A DNA stretch of 64,000 nucleotides from Paenibacillus_Z sp042653205 (lineage in GTDB: Bacteria; Bacillota; Bacilli; Paenibacillales; Paenibacillaceae). The notes under the pieces are model-generated. The model ran no database searches and had not been told where the DNA came from. It saw only the letters and a list, made by a program, of their open reading frames with translations. The stretch lies in the NCBI RefSeq assembly GCF_042653205.1, contig NZ_JBHSHY010000023.1, forward strand, positions 1 to 64,000, written 5' to 3'. Every line of letters starts with the position of its first letter. Within the stretch, counting starts at the first letter, position 1. This document shows positions 24,239 to 33,160 of the stretch, in pieces. The position numbers and the translations under genes are program-made.

Positions 24239-25815
24239 TCCGGCGCAGGGGGATCCGCTTCAAAATCTTTCTCGTCACGACGGCGCTGCTCGTCGTCTCG
24301 GCGGTGCTGCTCTACCTCACGCTGTACTTCATGCTGCCGAGCTATTACCGGTACATTAAGCAATCGCGGCTGGAAAGCGGCGTCAACGAGCTGGTCCGCG
24401 CCGTGAACGGCCGCTCGGCGGGGGACGGGCTGCCGCTGATCGCGAAGTTCGGGCAGGAGCATAACGCCGTCATGATGCTGCGGGACAAGGACGGGGGCGG
24501 GTATTACATCCCGCCGAACTTCCGCTCATTCAAGGGCTGGCTGTCCGACGGTGCCGGCGCGGGCGGCTTTCCGCTGCTGCGCAAGCAGATGGAGACGGGG
24601 CGGTTCGTGGACCGCGGCGGACCGGGGCCGGCGAACGGCGGGCGTATCCTGAGCGCCGAACGGAAGGTCACGTTCGCGGGCAGCGACGAGTCGTTCACGC
24701 TGTACGTGGACGCGCCGCTGCAGCCGATCGGGGAGGCGGCCGATGTCATCCTGCTGTTCCTGCCGTACATGCTCATCCCGATTCTGCTGATCGCCATCGG
24801 GGGCGCGTTCATCTACGCCCGGCTGATCGCGCGGCCGCTGCTGTCGCTGAACGGCGTGGCGCACCGGCTCGCAAAGCTTGATTTTACGGCGACGGAGCCC
24901 GCGCTCAAGTCGCATGACGAGCTCGGCGAGCTGTCGCTCAGCCTGAGCAAGCTTGCCGTGAACCTGCAGTCGACGATGGGCGAGCTGCAGGACGCGAACG
25001 CCCAGCTCAAGAGCGACATCGAGCGGGAGCGGGAGCAGGAGGCGAAGCGGCGGGAGTTCGTGGCGACGATCTCGCACGAGCTGAAGACGCCGATCACCGC
25101 GGTCAGCGGGCAGCTCGAGGCGATGATCGCGGGCGTCGGGCCGTTCCGCGACCGGGACACGTACCTGCGCAAGTCGTACCGCATCATGCAAGACATGGAC
25201 AAGCTCGTGCACGAGATTCTGGAGCTGTCGAAGCTGGAGAGCCGCGATTTTCGCCCGCTCATGCGGAAGGTGGACCTGTCCGAGCTCGTGCGGGAATCGG
25301 TGAACGGCATGAGCTACCTGGCGGGCATGAAGCGGCTGGAGCTGACGTGCGAGCTGCCGGAGGAAGCGATGATCATCGCCGACGAGCGGCTCATCTCGAA
25401 AGCCGTCTCGAATATCATCACGAACGCGGTGCAGTATTCCGGCGAAGGCGAGCGGGTGTACGTGCGGCTCGTGGAGGAGCGCCGGCCGGGCGGTGCGCGG
25501 GAGGCTGCGGCCGGTTCCGCTAGCGCGATGCTGGAAGGAACGACGGCGCCCGAGCTGCTGGACGACCTTGAAGCGGCGCCGCTCCGCTACCGGCTGGAGG
25601 TGCTCAACACCGGCGTCCAGTTGGACGAGGCGAAGCTGCCCCGCTTGTTCGAGCCGTTCTTCCGCGCGGAGCAGTCGCGCAGCCGGTCGACGGGCGGCAG
25701 CGGGCTCGGGCTGTACATCGTCAGCAAGGTGCTGGACGCCCACGGCGCGAGGTACCGCATCGGCAACACGCCGGAGGGCGTGTGCTTCGACGTGCTGCTG
25801 CCGGGCGCGGCGTAA
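24235..25815 (+). CDS. Sensor histidine kinase (HAMP-HisKA-HATPase)
   Basis: 526 aa. Membrane helix 1 (residues 10-35), an extracellular sensor of about 140 residues, membrane helix 2 (about 175-200), HAMP, then HisKA with FVATISHELKTPITAVSGQL and a HATPase domain: N box ISKAVSNIITNAVQYSG, G2 box STGGSGLGLYIVSKVL. An insert of about 30 residues (GGAREAAAGSASAMLEGTTA region) lies within the ATPase domain between the N and G boxes. It overlaps the response regulator gene by 4 nt, so they form a cognate pair. The signal is unknown. Confidence 0.94.
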   Translation: MIRRRGIRFKIFLVTTALLVVSAVLLYLTLYFMLPSYYRYIKQSRLESGVNELVRAVNGRSAGDGLPLIAKFGQEHNAVMMLRDKDGGGYYIPPNFRSFKGWLSDGAGAGGFPLLRKQMETGRFVDRGGPGPANGGRILSAERKVTFAGSDESFTLYVDAPLQPIGEAADVILLFLPYMLIPILLIAIGGAFIYARLIARPLLSLNGVAHRLAKLDFTATEPALKSHDELGELSLSLSKLAVNLQSTMGELQDANAQLKSDIEREREQEAKRREFVATISHELKTPITAVSGQLEAMIAGVGPFRDRDTYLRKSYRIMQDMDKLVHEILELSKLESRDFRPLMRKVDLSELVRESVNGMSYLAGMKRLELTCELPEEAMIIADERLISKAVSNIITNAVQYSGEGERVYVRLVEERRPGGAREAAAGSASAMLEGTTAPELLDDLEAAPLRYRLEVLNTGVQLDEAKLPRLFEPFFRAEQSRSRSTGGSGLGLYIVSKVLDAHGARYRIGNTPEGVCFDVLLPGAA

Positions 25816-25835
25816 GCGGGCCGGTTATTGGAGAG

Positions 25836-25881
25836 AGTCTCCGCTTGTTCGCGATTGCTGCGGGCAGGCGGAGGCTTTTTC
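25836..25881 (+). terminator. Terminator after the OmpR-type pair
   Basis: AGTCTCCGCTTG (25836-25847) pairs with CAGGCGGAGGCT (25865-25876) with two G-T pairs, followed by T5. Confidence 0.85.
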
Positions 25882-25995
25882 GCAGTTATGCCGCGTTAAG
25901 GTTGGGGGGAGCCGGATGCTCGCTACGGCGGGCGAAAAGCTAGCGTGTTGGTTGAGCAGGACGATCGAGCAGGTGGACGAGAGAGGCGCGGGTGG

Positions 25996-26228
25996 GGTGT
26001 TGAGGCGGTTGGGAGGGGAGCAGGCTCAGTTATGCGGACAGGAGAGCCGCTATTTTGGCAATTTGACGTAAAATCCTCGTTTCGCGGCCACAGGAGCACT
26101 TATTGGCTTGTTTGGTGAGCAATTAGGCCGTGGTAGGGTTCAATAACGGAACGTGTGGCCGCTCAAGTGGCAGAACGACCGTTTTCGCGTAAATAACGGC
26201 TCTGGTGGCCGCGGAAGTTCGCGGTTTG
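25996..26228. repeat. Palindromic intergenic element, copy 1
   Basis: About 233 bp, matched without indels by copy 2 at a fixed offset of 593 bp. Internally it holds four related 21-23-bp monomers of pattern AATANCGGNNC..TGGCCGC: two on the minus strand (26034-26056, 26084-26104) and two on the plus strand (26142-26162, 26192-26212). The whole element is therefore a large imperfect palindrome. No reading frame is convincing. Confidence 0.8.
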
Positions 26229-26587
26229 GTGCTTGGCGCACCCCGCGGCACTCGTCCGGCGTTGCCGGTGCGTAAGTGCTCGTCGCGCCTCGCGGCACTC
26301 GCCCGGTGCCGCGAGGCGCGCCAGTGGCGGCCGCAGCCCGGGGGCATGCGCCGTCACCAGCGCGCCAGGGCCCGACGCGCCTCGTGGCACTTGCCGTGTC
26401 TCGTGGCATCTCGCCAGGCGCGGACGCGCCAGTGCTCGCAGCAGCTCGGGGGCGTGCGCCGCCGCTGCGCCCGTGCTCACCGCACCCGCAGCACTCACGG
26501 ATGCAGTCGCGCTCAAAAAAAACTAGTGTATGAGGCTGAGCAAGACGGTTGCGTAGGCGGGCAGAGGGCACAGACTGCAGCTAGACA
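26229..26587. other. GC-rich low-complexity DNA between the two repeat copies
   Basis: Short imperfect repeats of CGCGGCACTCGCC, CCTCGTGGCA and similar motifs on both strands. Several overlapping open frames exist in all directions, none with a ribosome site or a recognisable product. No gene is called. Confidence 0.6.
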
Positions 26588-26821
26588 TGGTGTTCGGGCG
26601 GTTGGGAGGGGGGCAGGCTCAGTTATGCGGACAGGAGAGCCGCTATTTTGGCAAATCGACGTAAAATCCTCGTTTCGCGGCCACAGGAGCGCTTATTGGC
26701 TTGTTTGGTGAGCAAATATGCCGCGTTAGGGTTCAATAGCGGAACGTGTGGCCGCTTAAGTGGCGGAAAGCCCGTTTTCGCGCAAATAACGGCTCTGGTG
26801 GCCGCAAAAGTTCGTGGTTTG
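26588..26821. repeat. Palindromic intergenic element, copy 2
   Basis: Near-identical to the copy at 25996-26228, with scattered single-base differences and the same four inverted monomers (for example AATAGCGGAACGTGTGGCCGC at 26735-26755). It is followed by a GC-rich run of GCCCGCGGCCCGC-type repeats (26828-26920) that reaches the terminator of the arabinofuranosidase gene. Confidence 0.8.
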
Positions 26822-26925
26822 ATACGTGCCGCCCCTCGCAGCCCGCGGCCCGCGCCCGCCGCCCCCCGCGGCCCGCGCCCGCCGCCGGCGCGCCAGAGCC
26901 CGCCGCACCCCGCGGCGCTCACCGC

Positions 26926-26966
26926 AAAAAAGGGACGGAAGCGGCCGCAAACGACCTTTCCGTCCC
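26926..26966 (-). terminator. Terminator of the arabinofuranosidase gene
   Basis: On the minus strand GGGACGGAA pairs with TTCCGTCCC (26932-26940 with 26958-26966), followed by T6 (26926-26931 read in reverse). It lies 15 nt after the stop codon. Confidence 0.9.
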
Positions 26967-26981
26967 ATCATCGTCCCCCGC

Positions 26982-28490
26982 TTACACGACCTTCAGCCGA
27001 ATCACGTTCCACGACGCTTGGCCGAGCCGCGCCCGCACGGCGCTGCCGTCGGCTTCGGCGCTGCCGCGCGCGTGCGGGACGACGCGGTCCGGCGCGTCCT
27101 GCGTGTTCGCCGCCTTCAAGTCGCCGCTTTCGAGCACGAGATGCTCCAGCACGCGGCAGCCGCCGAAGCTGCGCAGGTCGATCTCGAACGGCAGCGCCTC
27201 GCTCAGGTGGCGGTTGACCGCGAAGACGGTCACCTCGCCGGCTTCCGCGTTATGCACCGCGACGGCGTCGAGGTACGGCACATCGGTGTAGTCCTTGGCG
27301 TCGTACTTCGGCGACGACACGAGCGGCACCAGCACTGTGCCGCGGCCGAACAGGCTCGCGTGCATGTACGGATAGTAGATCGTCTGCTTCCAGGCGCCGC
27401 CGCCGCTTGCGGTCATGATCGGCGCGATGACGTTGACGAGCTGGGCGAGGCAGGCCATCTTCACCCGGTCCGCGCGCTTCAGCAGACTGATGAGCATACT
27501 GCCGACGAGCAGCGCGTCTTCGTGGTTGTAGACGTCCTCGAGCTGCGGCGGCGCGACCGACCACGGCTCGATCCGGGCGTCGGCGTCGTTGGAGTGGTAC
27601 CAGACGTTCCATTCGTCGAAGGAAAGGTGGATCTTCTTCTTGCTCCGCTTCTTCGCCTGCACGTAGTCGGCCGTCGCGATGACGGTGTGGATGAAGCTGT
27701 CCATGCCCATGGATTGGGCGAGAAAGTTCGCCGTGTCGTTGTCGCGGTTGCCGTAGTATTGGTGCAGCGACAGATAGTCCACCTGGTCGTAGCACAGCTC
27801 GAGCACCGTCCGCTCCCACTCCGGGAAGGTCGGCATGCGCAGGTTGGAGCTGCCGCAGGCGACGAGTTCAATGGAGGGGTCGACCCAGCGCATGACTTTC
27901 GCGCTTTCGGCCGCGATCCGTCCGTATTCCGCGGCGGTCTTGGCGCCGATCTGCCACGGGCCGTCCATTTCGTTGCCGAGGCACCACGTCTTGATGCCAT
28001 GCGGCTGCTTGTACCCATGCTTCGCGCGCAGGTCGCTCCAATACGAGCCGGACGGATGGTTGCTGTATTCCACGAGCTGCCGGGCCTCTTCGGGGCCGCG
28101 CGTCCCCAGGTTGACCGCCATCATGGGCTCGGAATTCGCCTTGCGGCACCAGTCGACGAACTCGTTCAAGCCGACCAGGTTCGGCTCGATCGTGCGCCAA
28201 GCCAGCTCCATCCGTTTCGGGCGGAGCTCGACCGGCCCGACGCCGTCCTCCCAGTTGTAGCCGGAGACGAAATTGCCGCCGGGATAGCGGACGATCGGCA
28301 CGCCGATGCCTTTCACCAGCTCCAGCACGTCGGTCCGGAAACCCTGCTCGTCGGCCGACGGATGGCCGGGCTCATAGATGCCGCCGTACACCGCCCGCCC
28401 CAAATGCTCGATGAACGAGCCGTAGAGACGCTTGTCGACCTCGCCGATCGTAAAATCCTTGTCCGCGATCATCGTCGCCTTCATTGCCAT
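26982..28490 (-). CDS. Alpha-L-arabinofuranosidase (GH51)
   Basis: 502 aa, the usual length of bacterial GH51 AbfA enzymes, with no signal peptide (intracellular). The acid/base is E174 in WCLGNEMDGPWQ and the nucleophile E293 in SFDEWNVWYH. Other family features are YGSFIEHLGRAVYGGIYEPG and PIVRYPGGNFVSGYNWEDGVG. It removes L-arabinofuranose from imported arabino-oligosaccharides. The ATG at 28490 (MAMKATMI) follows GAGGTGGG; an in-frame ATG at 28508 has no site. Its promoter region carries a cre-like site and an inverted repeat, and the gene is divergent from an ArsR-type regulator. Confidence 0.95.
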   Translation of the reverse strand: MAMKATMIADKDFTIGEVDKRLYGSFIEHLGRAVYGGIYEPGHPSADEQGFRTDVLELVKGIGVPIVRYPGGNFVSGYNWEDGVGPVELRPKRMELAWRTIEPNLVGLNEFVDWCRKANSEPMMAVNLGTRGPEEARQLVEYSNHPSGSYWSDLRAKHGYKQPHGIKTWCLGNEMDGPWQIGAKTAAEYGRIAAESAKVMRWVDPSIELVACGSSNLRMPTFPEWERTVLELCYDQVDYLSLHQYYGNRDNDTANFLAQSMGMDSFIHTVIATADYVQAKKRSKKKIHLSFDEWNVWYHSNDADARIEPWSVAPPQLEDVYNHEDALLVGSMLISLLKRADRVKMACLAQLVNVIAPIMTASGGGAWKQTIYYPYMHASLFGRGTVLVPLVSSPKYDAKDYTDVPYLDAVAVHNAEAGEVTVFAVNRHLSEALPFEIDLRSFGGCRVLEHLVLESGDLKAANTQDAPDRVVPHARGSAEADGSAVRARLGQASWNVIRLKVV

Positions 28491-28508
28491 GGAAACCCAC
28501 CTCGTCAA

Positions 28509-28648
28509 TTAGATTAATGTTGTTGTTAATCAATTAACATAATAGCGTTTACAACCCTATTAAACCCTATCCCGAAGTGCCGCGGCAAGCTTTTCTTTTG
28601 CTTTGTTCTGAATTAATATAAAGGTTAACTTGAATGGGATGTGATGCA
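28509..28648. promoter_or_regulatory. Divergent promoter region with a GTTAAT palindrome and a cre-like site
   Basis: AT-rich compared with its surroundings. GTTAATCAATTAAC (28525-28538) is an inverted repeat with perfect 6-bp arms, and related TTAAT/TTAAC pieces recur at 28611-28630. On the minus strand TGTAAACGCTATTA (28540-28553) matches the CcpA cre consensus at nearly all positions, pointing to catabolite repression of the arabinofuranosidase. The palindrome may be the ArsR-type regulator's operator (inference). Confidence 0.55.
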
Positions 28649-29563
28649 ATGATACGCGCGAATTTGGACCGGAAATGGCTTCCCCTCTACGAGGCGCTCG
28701 CGAGCGACGTCCGTCTGCGCATCCTGGAGCTGTTGTCGGCGCAGCCGATGAACGTGAAGGAGCTGGCCGCGGCGCTCGGCCTGAGCAGCGCCATCGTGAC
28801 GATGCATACGAAGAAGCTGGAGAAGGGCGGCCTAATCCATACGAAGCTCGTCCGTCGGGGAGGCGGCACGCACAAAATCTGCTCGCTCGCCGTAAGCCGC
28901 GTCGAGCTGTCCCTGCCGCAGCCGGAGGGGCAGAAGCGGGAATGCCAGGAAATCGCAGTACCGGTCGGGCACTACACGGATTTCGAAGTACATCCGACCT
29001 GCGGGCTCGCCACGACGGAGCGGATCATCGGGCAGTTCGACGACCCGCGCTATTTCATGGAGCCGGAGCGGATGCACGCGCAGATTCTCTGGTTCGGCAA
29101 AGGCTTCGTCCAGTACCGGATCCCGAACTACGTCCTCCCCGGCCAAGCGCTCGATGAGATCGAAATCTCGTTCGAGATCGGCTCGGAAGCGCCCGGCGTG
29201 CGGGCGGACTGGCCGTCGGATATCCACTTCTACCTTAACGATACGCTGCTCGGGGTCTGGACGAGCCCCGGCGATTCCGGCGACGGCCGCGGCCGGCTGA
29301 CGCCCGCCTGGTGGACCGTCAACCAGTACGGCTGGCTGAAGGTCGTCCGCGTCACGAACGAGGGCACCTTCCTCGACGGCCAGCGGCTGTCCGCCGTGAC
29401 GCTGCGGGACATCGTGCGGACGCGCAACGACTGGCAGCTGCGCTTCGAGGTGCCCGAGGACGCGGAGCACGTCGGCGGTTTCACCCTCTACGGCGAGGGC
29501 TTCGGCAACTACAGCCAGTCCATCCTCTTCCGCACGTACCGCAGCGCGAGCGTGGAAGGGTGA
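28649..29563 (+). CDS. ArsR-type HTH regulator with a large C-terminal domain
   Basis: 304 aa. The N-terminal winged HTH (residues 5-85) is ArsR-like: ALASDVRLRILELLSAQPMN, LAAALGLSSAIVTMHTKKLE, then a wing GGGTHKICSL. The remaining 210 residues are a beta-rich domain (for example IEISFEIGSEAPGVRADWPS, IHFYLNDTLLGVWTSPGDSG) that lacks metal-binding Cys clusters and may sense a sugar. It is divergent from the GH51 gene, so it probably controls it (inference). Start: ATG 28649 after GGGATG, or ATG 28634 after AAAGG. Confidence 0.82.
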   Translation: MIRANLDRKWLPLYEALASDVRLRILELLSAQPMNVKELAAALGLSSAIVTMHTKKLEKGGLIHTKLVRRGGGTHKICSLAVSRVELSLPQPEGQKRECQEIAVPVGHYTDFEVHPTCGLATTERIIGQFDDPRYFMEPERMHAQILWFGKGFVQYRIPNYVLPGQALDEIEISFEIGSEAPGVRADWPSDIHFYLNDTLLGVWTSPGDSGDGRGRLTPAWWTVNQYGWLKVVRVTNEGTFLDGQRLSAVTLRDIVRTRNDWQLRFEVPEDAEHVGGFTLYGEGFGNYSQSILFRTYRSASVEG

Positions 29564-29567
29564 GGAC

Positions 29568-30539
29568 ATGCAAATGATGCAGAACGCGCTAGTTCCTGAA
29601 AAGCCGGCTTTTCTCTACCCGGCCGCCTCGCACGAGGACGAACGGGACTTATTTCTCCTGGAGATGCGGGCGCTGTTCGGCGCCGAGCCTATCGACGATT
29701 GCGTAATATCCGGCAAAAACATCGATCCGAGCCGGAGCCCGTTCATCCGCGGGCGGCTCGCGGTCATGGCGTCCGCCGCGCGTCCGGAGGACATCGCCGG
29801 CTACGCCGCGGACGCCGTGCGGCTCGAAGGCCGGACGTTCAAGGTGACGTTCGTCGGCGGCGGGCTGGATTACGACGCGCGGCGCGCGGTCGAGCGGACG
29901 ATCGGCTGGCGGATCGCTGGCAAGGCCGAGATGCGCCGGCCGGAGCGGCTGTTCGGCATCGCCTTCGCGCAAGGCCGCTATTGGTTCGGGGAGTACGCGA
30001 AGAGCGAGGCCGCGTGGCTGAAGCACAACGACAAGCCGCAGCCGTATTCCACGGCGCTCGGCACGCGGGTCGCGCGGGCCGTCGTCAACCTCGCCGTGCC
30101 GGACATCCGCGCGGGCTTGCGCGCCGTAGACCCGTGCTGCGGCATCGGCACGGTGCTGATCGAGGCGCTGTCGATGGGGATTGATATCGTCGGCTACGAC
30201 GTGAACCCGCTCGCGCTGAAAGGCGCGCGGCTCAACCTGGCGCACTTCGGCATGCCGGACATCGTGAAGCTCGCCGACATGACGACGCTTGCGCCCGGTC
30301 CGGACGGGCCGGGCGACGCGGCGGTGCTCGACCTGCCGTATAATCTTTGCTCCGTACTGCCGGAGGACGAACGGCTCGCCATGCTGCGCGCTGCGCGCCG
30401 GCTCGCGCGGCGGGTCGTCGTCGTCACGACGGAGACGATCGACGCCGCCCTGGCGCAGGCAGGCTTGCGCGTCCTCGACCGTGCCGCGGTCCGCAAGGGC
30501 AAGTTCGAGCGGCGTGTGCTGGTGTGCGAAGGCGGATGA
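29568..30539 (+). CDS. TRM11/UPF0020-type RNA methyltransferase-like protein
   Basis: 323 aa. An N-terminal region of about 150 residues contains a THUMP-like part, then a Rossmann SAM domain: motif I AVDPCCGIGTVLIEALSMG, the acidic loop VGYDVNPLAL, and motif IV DLPYNLCS (the D/N-P-P-Y type catalytic motif of N-methyltransferases). The closest described group is the TRM11-like tRNA guanosine methyltransferases; the target is not known. It starts 4 nt after the ArsR-type gene (ATG 29568; ATG 29574 also possible), suggesting co-transcription without an obvious functional link. Confidence 0.85.
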   Translation: MQMMQNALVPEKPAFLYPAASHEDERDLFLLEMRALFGAEPIDDCVISGKNIDPSRSPFIRGRLAVMASAARPEDIAGYAADAVRLEGRTFKVTFVGGGLDYDARRAVERTIGWRIAGKAEMRRPERLFGIAFAQGRYWFGEYAKSEAAWLKHNDKPQPYSTALGTRVARAVVNLAVPDIRAGLRAVDPCCGIGTVLIEALSMGIDIVGYDVNPLALKGARLNLAHFGMPDIVKLADMTTLAPGPDGPGDAAVLDLPYNLCSVLPEDERLAMLRAARRLARRVVVVTTETIDAALAQAGLRVLDRAAVRKGKFERRVLVCEGG

Positions 30540-30971
30540 GCGCAGCGGCAAGAGCGCGGTGAAGTATGCGGGCGGCGGTGGCAGCGGGCGGCGGCGGGCG
30601 GCGGCGCGGGCAGCGGCAGGCGCCGCAGCCGCGCCGGTCGGGCGAGCTGCCGTATACGGAGCTTCGGCTTCCGGAGCGGCCGCACCATCCCGGTTCGCGG
30701 CGTGCCCTGCGCCGATCCGGCAACCGGTTGCGCGGCTTGCTGCTGCGGGGGCCGTCTCCGCGCCGGAACGCAGCGCAAACAGCCATCCCCGGCATCGGCC
30801 AAGGATGGCTTTTTCGCGCTCAAATTGGCGCAGGCGTGAGGCTGTTCGTCCCCCGCGAACATCCGGCGGACGGGGGACGCACCGCGCCCACATCCGCCGC
30901 ACAACTGCCGTCAGCTACCGTGCCCCTGTTGCCCGCCGCCTGCTGCTGCAGCCAGCTGCCGCGTGCCTCCG
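30540..30971. other. GC-rich intergenic region between convergent genes
   Basis: 30560-30640 is a run of GGCGGC/GGGCGGCGG-type repeats. A terminator for the plus-strand genes is at 30781-30814. Open frames on both strands have no ribosome site or recognisable product. Confidence 0.6.
30781..30814 (+). terminator. Terminator after the methyltransferase gene
   Basis: AGCCATCC (30781-30788) pairs with GGATGGCT (30803-30810), followed by a T run (30810-30814). It lies about 240 nt after the stop codon. Confidence 0.8.
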
Positions 30972-32129
30972 CTATCGCCGTCCGCACAGCGCCGACAGCT
31001 CCGCGAGCTCGCCCAGCTCGTCCGCGTCCAGCGCGAACGTCATCGCGCGGACGTTCTCCTCCGCGTGCCGCGGCTTGGAGGCGCCGGGGATGGCGAAGAC
31101 GGTCTCGCCGTTGGCATGGATGAGCCAATTGAGCGCCACCTGGCTCGGCGATGCGCCGTACTTCGCGCCCAGCTCCTCGAGCCGGTCGATCAGCGGCAGC
31201 GTCCGCTGCAGGCCTGCGGGCCGGAAGCCGGGCGAGAACCGGCGCGGCCCCGAGAGGCGCTTGACCAGCCCGGGATCGCGGTGGAATTTGCCGCTCAGCA
31301 GCCCTTGCTCGAGCGGCGAATAAGCGATGATGGCGACGCCGAGCTCCTTGGCGGTCTCCAGGATGCCGTTTCGCTCGATGCGCCGGTCGAGCAGGCTGTA
31401 CTTGACCTGGTTGGACGTCAGGCGCAGGCCGTGCGCGCGCAGCGCCCGGTCGGCCTCGCGCATGCGCGCCGCGGAGAAGTTGCTGACGCCGACGTGCCGG
31501 ATGCGGCCGGCCTTCGCCAGCTTCGCCATCTCGTTCATTTCAGCGGCCGCCGAGGAGAAGGAGAACGGCTGATGCACTTGGTACAGCTCGATCGGCCAGC
31601 CCTTGAGCCGCCGCTCGCGCTCGCCGATCGTGCGCGGGATGCTGCCCGCCGTTCGCATGACCGGCCACCATTTCGTCGCGACGCGCACGTCCCCGGGCGA
31701 CGCGCCGGCCGCGTTCAGCGCGTCCGCCAGCGCCTCCTCGGAACGCCCGCCGCCGTATACCTCGGCGGTATCGAACCAATTGATGCCGCCCGCGAGGCTG
31801 ATGCGCACGATCGACGCGATGTCGGCGTCGCTTAAGGTCGGCCAGAATTTGCCGACCATCCCGCTGCCCTTGCTGAACTGCCAGCAGCCGAGGCCGAGCG
31901 GGGACAGCTCGAGATCCGAAGCCCCCATGCGCCTGCGCATCGCCTGCCCGGCTAATCGGCCGCCCTCCTGCCGGTTCCCCGGCTCCGCGTAGCCGTCCTG
32001 CCGGTTCTCCGGCTCCGCGCGGCCATCCCGCCGGTTCCCCAGCTTCCCGCGGCCGTCCTGCTCCCCGCTCCGCGCCGCTTCAGCCGCATCGTCTTGCCCG
32101 CCTGCGCGCCGCGCTTCCGTTTCCGCCAT
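30972..32129 (-). CDS. Aldo/keto reductase with a repetitive N-terminal extension
   Basis: 385 aa. From about residue 64 it is a normal AKR barrel: SPLGLGCWQFSKG, the Asp/Tyr of the tetrad in INWFDTAEVYGGGRSEEALA, Lys in VRVATKWWP, His in ELYQVHQPF, VGVSNFSAARM, and the cofactor region IPGASKPRHAEENV. NADPH-dependent reduction of a carbonyl is expected; the substrate is unknown. The first 63 residues are hydrophilic and include three 10-residue repeats (GNRRDGRAEP, ENRQDGYAEP, GNRQEGGRLA) encoded by a 30-bp tandem repeat. Translation may instead start at ATG 31940 or 31928; AGAGGAGAGAGGG before 32129 favours the long form. Confidence 0.88.
   Translation of the reverse strand: MAETEARRAGGQDDAAEAARSGEQDGRGKLGNRRDGRAEPENRQDGYAEPGNRQEGGRLAGQAMRRRMGASDLELSPLGLGCWQFSKGSGMVGKFWPTLSDADIASIVRISLAGGINWFDTAEVYGGGRSEEALADALNAAGASPGDVRVATKWWPVMRTAGSIPRTIGERERRLKGWPIELYQVHQPFSFSSAAAEMNEMAKLAKAGRIRHVGVSNFSAARMREADRALRAHGLRLTSNQVKYSLLDRRIERNGILETAKELGVAIIAYSPLEQGLLSGKFHRDPGLVKRLSGPRRFSPGFRPAGLQRTLPLIDRLEELGAKYGASPSQVALNWLIHANGETVFAIPGASKPRHAEENVRAMTFALDADELGELAELSALCGRR
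31972..32061. repeat. 30-bp tandem repeat, three units
   Basis: Three 30-bp units starting at 31972, 32002 and 32032, each beginning CGGTTC, inside the N-terminal extension of the aldo/keto reductase gene. The 30-bp period keeps the reading frame. Confidence 0.85.
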
Positions 32130-32284
32130 GTCCGATTCGCCCTCTCTCCTCTAGAATCAGCGATTCTAACGATTCCGCGCCCGGGGCTCGCCGAAGGCGG
32201 CCCGATCGGCCGCCATGCGAGCGAAGCCGCTCGCCGCCGCCGATACGGCGGCTCAACCGCAGCCTTCGAGCTGCGGCGCCGCGC

Positions 32285-33160
32285 TTAGCGCGCGTAGCCG
32301 ATCGCGACCTCCAGCTCGAGCGTGCCGCCTGCTTCCAGCTCCGGCAGGCCGTCCCGCGTGTTCAGCGCCGCGTTCAGCGCCATCCACGGCTCCACGCAGA
32401 CGAACGGCGAGCCGTTCACCTGCCACAGCACGACGTAGCGGAACGCGTCGCTGTACGTCAGAACGACGGTGCCGCCGTCCGGTCCCGGGAAGGCGATGCG
32501 GCGCTCAGAAGCATCGAGCAGGGCGACGGATTCCTTGAGGCCCGTCAGCCGCACGGGACCGTCGATCGGCTTGACGGCGTTGTCGTTGTAGTCGAGGTAC
32601 TTCGTCGCGTCCGTCTCATAGACGAGGTCCTTGTTTTCAGTGCGGAAATACGGGTGGAAGCCGGCGTAAAAAGGCATGCTGCGGTCCGACAGGTTGCGGT
32701 ACGCCTGGCGGATATGAAATTCCCCGTCCCGCAGCGCATAAGTGAATTCCAGCTCGAACTCAAACGGGTATTCCGCCAGCGTGCCCGCATCGCTGCGCAG
32801 CCGGACCGTCAGCGACGCTTCGCCGTCCTCGGACGTCGACACGACGTCCCACGGGCGGTTGCGGGCGACGCCGTGGTTGCGCATCGCGTATTCCCGGCCC
32901 TCCCATTCGAACTTGCCGCCGACGAGCTGGCCGCAGATGGGGAACAGCACGGGATTGCCGCCCCGGATGTTCGCCTGCGGATCCTGGAACGTCGCCCGGT
33001 CGAGATAGAAGAGCTCGGTCCCGTGCAGCGTGCAGCCGATGGCGATGGCCCCGCGTTCCGGGCAGATCGTGACCGCGGAGCCCGTCTCGGCGTCCTTCAG
33101 CGTGTACAGCGGATAAGCGTCCTCGCGGCGCTCGACTTCGTAACGGTGTTGTTGACTCAT
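32285..33160 (-). CDS. Aldose 1-epimerase family protein
   Basis: 291 aa. Galactose-mutarotase-like fold: RGGNPVLFPICGQL, the MRNHGVARNRPWDV segment with the substrate His, FYAGFHPYF with the second His, and FVCVEPWMALNAAL with the catalytic Glu. It belongs to the group that includes glucose-6-phosphate 1-epimerase-like and GalM-like proteins; it interconverts sugar anomers. GGAGG lies 11 nt before the ATG. The aldo/keto reductase gene follows 155 nt downstream on the same strand. Confidence 0.9.
   Translation of the reverse strand: MSQQHRYEVERREDAYPLYTLKDAETGSAVTICPERGAIAIGCTLHGTELFYLDRATFQDPQANIRGGNPVLFPICGQLVGGKFEWEGREYAMRNHGVARNRPWDVVSTSEDGEASLTVRLRSDAGTLAEYPFEFELEFTYALRDGEFHIRQAYRNLSDRSMPFYAGFHPYFRTENKDLVYETDATKYLDYNDNAVKPIDGPVRLTGLKESVALLDASERRIAFPGPDGGTVVLTYSDAFRYVVLWQVNGSPFVCVEPWMALNAALNTRDGLPELEAGGTLELEVAIGYAR

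Noticed and set aside
26140..27217. Several overlapping short open frames on both strands in the repeat region
   Set aside because: They overlap each other in opposite directions, cover palindromic repeats and low-complexity DNA, and have no product resemblance.
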